Shown piece after piece: positions 57,979 through 64,000 of a stretch of DNA of 64,000 nucleotides (position 1 is the first letter of the stretch; each line of letters starts with the position of its first letter). Source of the stretch: Helicobacter pylori_CU (GTDB taxonomy: Bacteria; Campylobacterota; Campylobacteria; Campylobacterales; Helicobacteraceae); contig NC_017733.1 in assembly GCF_000259235.1 (NCBI RefSeq), forward strand, positions 1,364,001 through 1,428,000, given 5' to 3'. The notes beneath the pieces are model-generated. The model was given only the letters and a program-made list of their open reading frames with translations. It was not told the origin of the DNA and did not search any database. Made by a program: the position numbers and the translations under genes.

Positions 57979-58209
57979 ATGCTCATACTCAGCCGCAAAG
58001 TTAATGAAGGGATTGTTATTGATGATAACATCCACATTAAAGTCATTTCCATAGATAGAGGGAGCGTGCGTTTGGGGTTTGAAGCGCCTGAAAGCACCCT
58101 TATTTTGCGCGCTGAACTCAAAGAGGCCATTGTGAGCGAAAACCAAAAAGCTTCTGCGTCCGTAGATGAAAGCCTGTTAGAAAACATCAAAAAGGTCATT
58201 AAGCCTTGA
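57979..58209 (+). CDS. csrA: Carbon storage regulator CsrA
   Basis: A 76-aa RNA-binding dimer. MLILSRKVNEGIVIDDNIHI opens the family, with SVRLGFEAPESTLILRAEL (the GxxxxxAP region) following. A longer C-terminal tail than in E. coli (SASVDESLLENIKKVIKP) is typical of Campylobacterota. It represses translation, including flagellin, and is opposed by FliW; the window also encodes fliW2. Overlaps ispE by 4 bases. Confidence 0.97.
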   Translation: MLILSRKVNEGIVIDDNIHIKVISIDRGSVRLGFEAPESTLILRAELKEAIVSENQKASASVDESLLENIKKVIKP

Positions 58210-59012
58210 CGCATGTTTTTGAAGTTTATCCTAAAATCAATATTTTTTTAAAAATCCTTCACAAAGAAGGGGCTTACCACAAGCTCATTTCTCGCATGTG
58301 CTTAGTCAAAGATAAGCTCAAAGACATTATTAGCGTCAAGAGTGCACTTTCCTTTTCACTAAAAGGGGATTTTGACTGCCCTTTAGAAGAAAACTCGCTC
58401 TTTAAAGCCCTCCAAGTTTTAAAAAAATTTTTAGCACAAAAAAATTCCTCTCACTCTGTCATCAAATCCCTAGACACCCTAGCGATTGAAGTGGAAAAAA
58501 ATATCCCCACTCAAGCCGGATTAGGCGGTGGGAGCGCTGATGCTGGGGGGCTATTGTATCATTTAAATCAGATTTTTGACTGGCGTTTGAGTTTAAAAGA
58601 GCTTTATAGCATGGGATCTTTAGTGGGTGCGGACACCAATTTTTTCATCTCGCAATACAAAAGCGCTAACGCCACTTCTTATGGCGAAGTCATTGAAAAT
58701 TTTGAAGAAGAGCCTTTAGAAGATTGTCTAGAAATCTATGCACCAAATCATGTTTTTTGCAGCACCAAAGCCATTTATCAAGCTTATAGGCCTGAAACTT
58801 GTTTTTCTCAAGCTAAAGAGTGGCTTAAAAAGACGAGTTTGGAATGCCTAAAGACTTATGACAGAAGCGAACTAAACGATCTTTTAAAACCGGCCTTACT
58901 CACTAACCAAGCTTTAAGAAGTATAGAAAGCGAATTAGGCAAGGAGTGGTTTTTTAGCGGGAGCGGGAGCGCGTTTTTTAGGCTAAAGCCTGCGCTAAAA
59001 GGGGGCGAATGA
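58206..59012 (+). CDS. ispE: 4-diphosphocytidyl-2-C-methyl-D-erythritol kinase IspE
   Basis: A 268-aa GHMP kinase of the MEP isoprenoid pathway: YPKINIFLKIL at the N-terminus, ATP-binding NIPTQAGLGGGSADAGGLL near 100 and FSGSGSAFFRL at the C-terminus. The start overlaps csrA (TTGAC within its tail); TTG/ATG choice: the frame at 58206 begins with TTG. Overlaps smpB by 4 bases. Confidence 0.94.
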   Translation: MTHVFEVYPKINIFLKILHKEGAYHKLISRMCLVKDKLKDIISVKSALSFSLKGDFDCPLEENSLFKALQVLKKFLAQKNSSHSVIKSLDTLAIEVEKNIPTQAGLGGGSADAGGLLYHLNQIFDWRLSLKELYSMGSLVGADTNFFISQYKSANATSYGEVIENFEEEPLEDCLEIYAPNHVFCSTKAIYQAYRPETCFSQAKEWLKKTSLECLKTYDRSELNDLLKPALLTNQALRSIESELGKEWFFSGSGSAFFRLKPALKGGE

Positions 59013-59467
59013 AACTCATTGCCAGCAATAAAAAAGCCTATTTTGATTATGAAATTTTGGAAACTTTAGAAGCAGGATTAGCGCTTTTAGGCTCTGAAGT
59101 GAAGGCTTTGAGGCAAACTAGGGTGAATTTAAAAGATAATTTTGTTAAAATAATCAAAGGAGAAGCTTTTTTATTTGGTGTTCATATATCATATTTAGAT
59201 ACAATCCATGCGTATTACAAGCCCAATGAAAGGCGAGAGCGTAAGTTGCTTTTACACAAAAAGCAATTATTGAAATGGCAGATTGAAGCGTCTAAAGAAC
59301 GCTTGAGTATTGTAGGATTGAAATTGTATTTTAACCAAAGAAATAGAGCTAAAATCCAAATTGCTTTAGTGAAAGGAAAAAGATTGCACGACAAAAGACA
59401 AAGTCTCAAAGAAAAAGCACTCAATAAAGAAATTCTTGCTGATTTAAAACACCACTTTAAAGGATAA
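59009..59467 (+). CDS. smpB: tmRNA-binding protein SmpB
   Basis: A 152-aa OB-fold protein: ASNKKAYFDYEILETLEAGL, LGSEVKALRQTRVNLKDNF and the basic C-terminal helix region (KGKRLHDKRQSLKEKA). It delivers tmRNA to stalled ribosomes; tagged products go to ClpXP. ATGA overlap with ispE. Confidence 0.97.
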   Translation: MKLIASNKKAYFDYEILETLEAGLALLGSEVKALRQTRVNLKDNFVKIIKGEAFLFGVHISYLDTIHAYYKPNERRERKLLLHKKQLLKWQIEASKERLSIVGLKLYFNQRNRAKIQIALVKGKRLHDKRQSLKEKALNKEILADLKHHFKG

Positions 59468-59469
59468 TA

Positions 59470-59922
59470 ATGAAAGAAATGGTAGATTATGGGATTATAG
59501 GGTTTTTGATCTTCCTATCAGTCATCGTTATAGCGATCGCAATAGAAAGGTTGTGGTTTTTTGCCACTCTTCGTGTAGATGACTACACAGACAGGCGTAA
59601 ATTAGAGCTAGCCCTACACAAACGACTGACTTTAGTGGCCACGATTGGCTCTAACGCCCCTTATATCGGTCTTTTAGGAACGGTTATGGGGATCATGCTC
59701 ACTTTTATGGATTTAGGATCCGCTTCTGGCATTGACACTAAAGCGATCATGACTAATTTAGCCCTTGCTTTAAAGGCGACTGGCATGGGGTTATTGGTAG
59801 CGATCCCTGCGATTGTGATTTATAATTTGCTCGTGAGAAAAAGCGAGATTTTGGTTACCAAATGGGATATTTTCCACCACCCGGTTGACACGCAATCCCA
59901 TGAGATTTATAACAAAGCATAA
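59470..59922 (+). CDS. exbB: Biopolymer transport protein ExbB
   Basis: A 150-aa inner-membrane protein with three helices: IIGFLIFLSVIVIAIAIERL, IGSNAPYIGLLGTVMGIMLTF and ALKATGMGLLVAIPAIVIYN. Forms the proton-driven motor with ExbD for TonB-dependent uptake (nickel, iron). The 2-base gap from smpB and 10 to exbD show co-transcription. Confidence 0.94.
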   Translation: MKEMVDYGIIGFLIFLSVIVIAIAIERLWFFATLRVDDYTDRRKLELALHKRLTLVATIGSNAPYIGLLGTVMGIMLTFMDLGSASGIDTKAIMTNLALALKATGMGLLVAIPAIVIYNLLVRKSEILVTKWDIFHHPVDTQSHEIYNKA

Positions 59923-59932
59923 GGATTAAGCG

Positions 59933-60334
59933 GTGAAAAAAGTAGAATCCATGAATGTGGTGCCTTTCATTGACATCATGCTTGTGTTGCTAGTGATCGT
60001 GCTTACAACCGCATCTTTTGTGCAAACTTCAAAGCTCCCTATTAGCATTCCTCAAGTGGATAAGGACAGCACTGATTCTAAAGACGTGTTGGACAAAAAA
60101 CAAGTTACGATCGCCATTTCTAATAAGGGTTCTTTTTATTTTGACGATAAAGAAATCAGCTTTGAAAATTTAAAACACAAGGTTTCCACTTTGGCTAAAG
60201 ACACCCCTATTGTCTTGCAAGGCGATAAGAAAAGCAATTTGGATAACTTTATCAAAGTCGTGGATTTATTGCAAACTAACAATTTGAAGCAACTTTACAT
60301 TCTTGTTGAAGATAAAAAGAATCAAAAAAATTAG
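59933..60334 (+). CDS. exbD: Biopolymer transport protein ExbD
   Basis: A 133-aa protein from a GTG start: short cytoplasmic N-terminus, one helix with the proton-carrying Asp in VVPFIDIMLVLLVIVLTTASF (Asp14), then a periplasmic domain. Partner of ExbB. No TonB gene follows here; it must be elsewhere. Confidence 0.94.
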   Translation: MKKVESMNVVPFIDIMLVLLVIVLTTASFVQTSKLPISIPQVDKDSTDSKDVLDKKQVTIAISNKGSFYFDDKEISFENLKHKVSTLAKDTPIVLQGDKKSNLDNFIKVVDLLQTNNLKQLYILVEDKKNQKN

Positions 60335-60362
60335 TTTTAGTCAATTTTTAGCATTCTTTAGC

Positions 60363-60368
60363 TAAAAT
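60363..60368 (+). promoter_or_regulatory. Candidate -10 box for rpmH-rnpA-yidD-yidC
   Basis: TAAAAT 38 bases before rpmH, after the exbD stop. Confidence 0.45.
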
Positions 60369-60405
60369 CTGTGTTTATGTTTAATTTTTATCAAGGGAGT
60401 TTTAA

Positions 60406-60540
60406 ATGAAACGCACTTACCAACCACACAACACACCAAGAAAGCGAACCCATGGCTTTCTTGTGAGAATGAAAACCAAAAACGGGCGCAAGGTGATTAA
60501 TGCCAGACGAGCTAAGGGCAGAAAAAAGCTTTCCGTCTAA
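60406..60540 (+). CDS. rpmH: 50S ribosomal protein L34
   Basis: A 44-aa, highly basic protein beginning MKRTYQPHNTPRKRTHGFLV and ending RAKGRKKLSV, the canonical L34. AAGGGAG is 10 bases upstream. The downstream rnpA starts inside it at 60500. Confidence 0.98.
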   Translation: MKRTYQPHNTPRKRTHGFLVRMKTKNGRKVINARRAKGRKKLSV

Positions 60541-60985
60541 ACCCTATGACTCTTTAAAAAACAAGAGTGAGTTTGATAGGGTTTATCAAAAGGGTTTCAA
60601 AAAACACAACCCTTTTTTTTCGCTCTTTGTTTTGGATTTGTCAAAAGAGCCGCCAAAAGGAAAAGAGAGTTTTAAAGATCCGCTCTCTTGTAGGCTTAAA
60701 GACAAAAAAACGCTTTATTTATTAGGCTTGAGCGTGTCCAAAAAAGTCGGCAACGCCGTGAAACGAAACCTTATCAAACGCCGTTTGCGTTCGCTTACAT
60801 TAAAGCATGCTGCACTTTGTCAAGGGCTTGCTTTGGTGTTTGTGCCTAGAAGCGATTGTTGCCATTTAGATTTTTGGGCTTTAGAAAAACATTTTTTAGA
60901 AATGCTAACTTCCATTAAAAACTATATGAACAAAGCCTTGAAAGGCTTGAAAAAAGGAATAACTCATACCTATGCGAAACAATAA
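60500..60985 (+). CDS. rnpA: Ribonuclease P protein component RnpA
   Basis: A 161-aa basic protein with YLLGLSVSKKVGNAVKRNLIKRRLR (RNR-type signature KRNLIKRRLR) near 85. It binds RNase P RNA for tRNA 5' processing. It overlaps rpmH by 41 bases, an arrangement known for rpmH-rnpA pairs. A longer N-terminus with a KSFPSKPYDSLKN stretch is usual here. Confidence 0.95.
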   Translation: MPDELRAEKSFPSKPYDSLKNKSEFDRVYQKGFKKHNPFFSLFVLDLSKEPPKGKESFKDPLSCRLKDKKTLYLLGLSVSKKVGNAVKRNLIKRRLRSLTLKHAALCQGLALVFVPRSDCCHLDFWALEKHFLEMLTSIKNYMNKALKGLKKGITHTYAKQ

Positions 60986-61328
60986 AACGCCTTTTTTGAG
61001 TGCGATTTTTACGGCATCAATTAGGGGTTACCAACGCTTTTTTTCGGCTTTCACCCCTTCAAGCTGCCGGTTTTACCCCACTTGCTCTAACTACGCTCTG
61101 TGGTTGCTCTGTTTTGAAAGCCCTTTGAGCGCTATGGGTAAGATCATTCTAAGGATACTCTCATGCAACCCTTTTTGCTCTGGGGGCATTGCTTACCCTA
61201 CTACTCGCTTGAAACGCCCTAGTTTGCTCCAATCTCATAAAGATTTTAACCGCAATTTTAAAACCATTACTTTTTGGCTCGTTCCTACTACAAAAAGCCG
61301 CACAACTTACTACATCATTAAGGTTTAA
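60972..61328 (+). CDS. yidD: Membrane protein insertion efficiency factor YidD
   Basis: A 118-aa protein with the YidD block GYQRFFSAFTPSSCRFYPTC near 22, followed by ILRILSCNPFCSGGIAYP. The Cys positions are the conserved family ones. It assists YidC/Sec insertion. Overlaps rnpA by 14 bases and precedes yidC by 5. Confidence 0.94.
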   Translation: MRNNKTPFLSAIFTASIRGYQRFFSAFTPSSCRFYPTCSNYALWLLCFESPLSAMGKIILRILSCNPFCSGGIAYPTTRLKRPSLLQSHKDFNRNFKTITFWLVPTTKSRTTYYIIKV

Positions 61329-61333
61329 TCACA

Positions 61334-62980
61334 ATGGATAGAAACAACAATAATAATCTCCGCTTGATTTTAGCGATCGCTCTGTCTTTCTTGTTTATCG
61401 CTCTTTATAGCTATTTTTTCCAAAAACCAAACAAAACAACAACCCAAACCACAAAGCAAGAAACAACCAACAACCACACAACAACAAGTCCTAACGCGCC
61501 CAACGCCCAACATTTTGGCACCACTCAAACAACCCCACAAGAGAATTTGTTAAGCACGATTTCTTTTGAGCATGCCAGAATTGAAATTGATTCTTTAGGG
61601 CGCATCAAACAGGTTTATCTCAAGGATAAAAAGTATCTAACCCCTAAACAAAAGGGCTTTTTAGAGCATGTGGGCCATCTTTTTAGCTCCAAAGAAAACG
61701 CGCAACCCCCCCTAAAAGAGTTCCCCCTTTTAGCAGCCGATAAACTCAAGCCTTTAGAAGTGCGTTTTTTAGACCCCACGCTCAATAACAAAGCGTTCAA
61801 CACCCCTTATAGCGCTTCAAAAACCACTCTTGGGCCTAACGAACAGCTCGTTTTAACCCAAGATTTAGGCGCTCTTAGCATCATTAAAACCCTGACTTTC
61901 TATGATGATTTGCATTATGATTTAAAAATCGCCTTCAAATCGCCCGATAACCTTATCCCTAGCTATGTGATCACCAATGGTTACAGGCCGGTGGCTGATT
62001 TAGACAGCTACACCTTTTCAGGCGTGCTTTTAGAAAATAACGACAAAAAAATTGAAAAAATTGAAGATAAAGACGCTAAAGAAATCAAACGCTTTTCTAA
62101 CACCCTCTTTTTATCCAGCGTGGATAGGTATTTCACCACCTTGCTTTTCACTAAAGATCCTCAAGGTTTTGAAGCCTTAATTGATTCAGAAATCGGGACT
62201 AAAAACCCCTTAGGGTTCATTTCCCTTAAAAACGAAGCGAATTTGCATGGCTATATTGGCCCTAAAGATTACCGCTCTTTGAAAGCGATTTCACCGATGC
62301 TCACTGATGTGATAGAGTATGGCTTAATCACTTTCTTTGCTAAAGGCGTGTTTGTTTTACTGGATTATTTGTATCAATTCGTGGGCAATTGGGGTTGGGC
62401 TATCATTCTTTTAACGATTATCGTGCGCATTATCCTCTACCCCTTAAGCTATAAGGGCATGGTGAGCATGCAAAAGCTCAAAGAATTAGCCCCTAAAATG
62501 AAAGAGCTCCAAGAAAAATACAAGGGCGAACCCCAAAAATTGCAAGCCCACATGATGCAGCTTTACAAAAAACATGGGGCTAACCCGCTAGGGGGTTGTC
62601 TGCCCTTAATCTTACAAATCCCGGTGTTTTTTGCCATTTATAGGGTGCTTTATAACGCTGTGGAATTGAAAAACTCAGAGTGGATCTTATGGATTCATGA
62701 TCTATCTATCATGGATCCGTATTTTATTTTACCGCTTCTTATGGGAGCGTCTATGTATTGGCACCAAAGCGTTACGCCAAACACCATGACCGATCCCATG
62801 CAAGCGAAGATTTTTAAACTACTACCCCTATTATTCACAATCTTTTTAATCACTTTCCCTGCAGGGTTAGTCTTGTATTGGACCACGAACAACATCCTTT
62901 CGGTGTTGCAACAACTCATCATCAATAAAGTCTTAGAGAATAAAAAACGCATGCATGCACAAAACAAAAAGGAACATTGA
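61334..62980 (+). CDS. yidC: Membrane protein insertase YidC
   Basis: A 548-aa Gram-negative-type YidC: N-terminal anchor at about 9-28, a long Thr/Gln/Asn-rich linker (about 35-75), the periplasmic P1 beta-domain, and the five-helix insertase core from about 340 (NWGWAIILLTIIVRIILYPL, GGCLPLILQIPVFFAIYRVL, FPAGLVLYWTTNNILSVLQQ). It folds and inserts inner-membrane proteins. One-base overlap with jag. Confidence 0.97.
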   Translation: MDRNNNNNLRLILAIALSFLFIALYSYFFQKPNKTTTQTTKQETTNNHTTTSPNAPNAQHFGTTQTTPQENLLSTISFEHARIEIDSLGRIKQVYLKDKKYLTPKQKGFLEHVGHLFSSKENAQPPLKEFPLLAADKLKPLEVRFLDPTLNNKAFNTPYSASKTTLGPNEQLVLTQDLGALSIIKTLTFYDDLHYDLKIAFKSPDNLIPSYVITNGYRPVADLDSYTFSGVLLENNDKKIEKIEDKDAKEIKRFSNTLFLSSVDRYFTTLLFTKDPQGFEALIDSEIGTKNPLGFISLKNEANLHGYIGPKDYRSLKAISPMLTDVIEYGLITFFAKGVFVLLDYLYQFVGNWGWAIILLTIIVRIILYPLSYKGMVSMQKLKELAPKMKELQEKYKGEPQKLQAHMMQLYKKHGANPLGGCLPLILQIPVFFAIYRVLYNAVELKNSEWILWIHDLSIMDPYFILPLLMGASMYWHQSVTPNTMTDPMQAKIFKLLPLLFTIFLITFPAGLVLYWTTNNILSVLQQLIINKVLENKKRMHAQNKKEH

Positions 62981-63777
62981 TGCAAAATCCTATTGAAATC
63001 AAAGCCAAAACCTTAGAAGAAGCCCTTATCCAGGCTTCTATCGCCTTGAATTGCCCCATTATTAATTTGCAATACGAAGTCATTCAAACGCCCTCTAAAG
63101 GGTTTTTAAGCATTGGTAAAAAAGAAGCCATTATCTTAGCGGGCGTTAAAGAAAGCGTTAAAGAGGTTAAAGAAGAGAGCGTTAAAGAAACCAACACGAA
63201 AGAAAATCATCAAAACAATATAGAAGAAAAAAAACAAAAATTAGAAACAGAAACACCGCAAGAAGAAAAAATCACCCCTAAACCCCCTAAAAAAAACCTT
63301 AAAGAAGAATCTCATAATGGAGACAAACTCCATGAAATTAAGCAAGAATTGAAAGACTTATTCTCCCATTTGCCCTATAAAATCAATAAAGTGGAAGTCA
63401 GCCTTTATGAACCGGGGGTATTATTGATTGATATTGATGGCGAAGATTCCGCTCTTTTAATTGGCGAGAAAGGCTATCGTTACAAAGCCCTTTCTTACTT
63501 GCTCTTTAACTGGATCCACCCTGCTTATGGCTATAGTATCCGCTTAGAAATTTCCACTTTTTTACAAAACCAAGAAAAGGTTATGGAAGCGCAACTCCAA
63601 AGCACGATCATGACCGTGCATGAAGTGGGTAAAGGGCAGATGAAAGCCCCTGATGGCGTTTTAACCTATATCGCTTTAAAGAAATTACGAAAAGCATTCC
63701 CCAACAAATATGTCTCTATCAAAACCAATTTAAACGATGAAAAATACATCGTCATCAACGACTTTAACCATGAATGA
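62980..63777 (+). CDS. jag: Jag/KhpB-type RNA-binding protein (Jag_N, KH, R3H)
   Basis: A 265-aa protein. A Jag_N domain (IEIKAKTLEEALIQASIALN), a charged Lys/Glu linker (about 65-115), a KH domain with LLIGEKGYRYKALSYLLF (GEKG loop near 168) and a C-terminal R3H-like helical part. Probably an RNA chaperone partner. ATG 62980 overlaps the yidC stop. It overlaps mnmE by 8 bases. Confidence 0.92.
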   Translation: MQNPIEIKAKTLEEALIQASIALNCPIINLQYEVIQTPSKGFLSIGKKEAIILAGVKESVKEVKEESVKETNTKENHQNNIEEKKQKLETETPQEEKITPKPPKKNLKEESHNGDKLHEIKQELKDLFSHLPYKINKVEVSLYEPGVLLIDIDGEDSALLIGEKGYRYKALSYLLFNWIHPAYGYSIRLEISTFLQNQEKVMEAQLQSTIMTVHEVGKGQMKAPDGVLTYIALKKLRKAFPNKYVSIKTNLNDEKYIVINDFNHE

Positions 63778-64000
63778 AACCATCGCCGCTATCGCTACCC
63801 CTTTAGGCAAGGGAGCGATTAGCATCATTAAAATCAGCGGCCATAACGCCCTAAACATCCTCAAACAACTCACAAAAAAACAAGACTTCACCCCCAGATA
63901 CGCTTATGTGCGCGATATTTTTTCTGATGGTGTTTTATTAGACAAAGCGTTAGTCATTTATTTCAAAGCCCCTTATAGTTTCACCGGTGAAGATGTGTGC
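63770..64000 (+). CDS. mnmE: tRNA modification GTPase MnmE (partial)
   Basis: First 77 codons only; continues past the window. MNETIAAIATPLGKGAISII is the canonical start of MnmE, and AYVRDIFSDGVLLDKALVIYF with APYSFTGEDVC matches the folate-binding N-terminal domain. It modifies U34 of tRNAs with MnmG. Confidence 0.95.
   Translation, partial: MNETIAAIATPLGKGAISIIKISGHNALNILKQLTKKQDFTPRYAYVRDIFSDGVLLDKALVIYFKAPYSFTGEDVC

Overview
The window is a chromosomal segment of Helicobacter pylori. It carries the Hpn histidine-rich protein (28 His in 60 residues), a remodelled Hpn-like protein, an AapA-type toxin peptide, 16S rRNA separated from 23S-5S, simple-sequence phase-variation tracts and low-GC, Campylobacterota-like codon use. 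From memory, the conserved gene order (mreC-mreB-clpX-lpxA-fabZ through yidC-jag-mnmE) matches roughly HP1371 to HP1452 of strain 26695. No search was run, so locus numbers are not used as evidence.

Layout. 1-2580 (minus strand) is a piece of an integrating conjugative element: a VirB6/TrbL-like membrane protein running off the left edge, a Toprim/DUF3991 protein, and the tail of a third gene cut at a junction near 2580. 2747-7225 is a cell-shape and envelope operon (fabZ-lpxA-clpX-mreB-mreC, minus), followed by fliW2. 8203-12221 holds bamD, lon and tyrA. 12602-18293 holds a secreted-type nuclease and a res-mod type III restriction-modification pair, with res interrupted by a C14 tract. 18410-20136 holds bioB and a YihY-family gene. 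5S and 23S rRNA (minus) fill 20748-23996.

24403-29087 is an accessory island: a 19-bp tandem repeat, a three-part octamer array, a 149-aa unknown, a GmrSD-like (DUF262/DUF1524) protein, a frameshifted unknown and a nonsense-interrupted unknown. 29305-33835 holds queF, rsfS, miaA, a GT8 glycosyltransferase and a phase-variable phosphoethanolamine-transferase-like gene that reads OFF at (AG)12. 33909-40246 holds murB, fliQ, fliI, a VirB11-like ATPase, ileS and an S4 protein (minus). 40348-42449 holds a lipoprotein, a broken outer-membrane protein with a C12 tract, and hpn. 42593-47558 holds ksgA-rnj-kdsD-rlmN (minus).

47808-49781 is variable: an internally deleted hpn-like gene, an AapA/IsoA type I toxin-antitoxin locus, and an orphan HsdS with 33-bp direct repeats. 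49823-53740 holds purU, sppA, a small membrane protein, and a three-gene set of TIR-domain protein, lipoprotein and membrane protein. 16S rRNA (minus) is at 54570-56073. The right end is a dense housekeeping run: ppiA-csrA-ispE-smpB-exbB-exbD, then rpmH-rnpA-yidD-yidC-jag-mnmE.

Themes. Housekeeping operons are punctuated by small variable loci. Several are defence-like (type III R-M, orphan HsdS, GmrSD-like, TIR operon, AapA/IsoA). Several carry contingency repeats (C14, C12, AG12, octamers) whose present lengths allow ON/OFF predictions. No tRNA genes, insertion sequences or CRISPR arrays were recognised.
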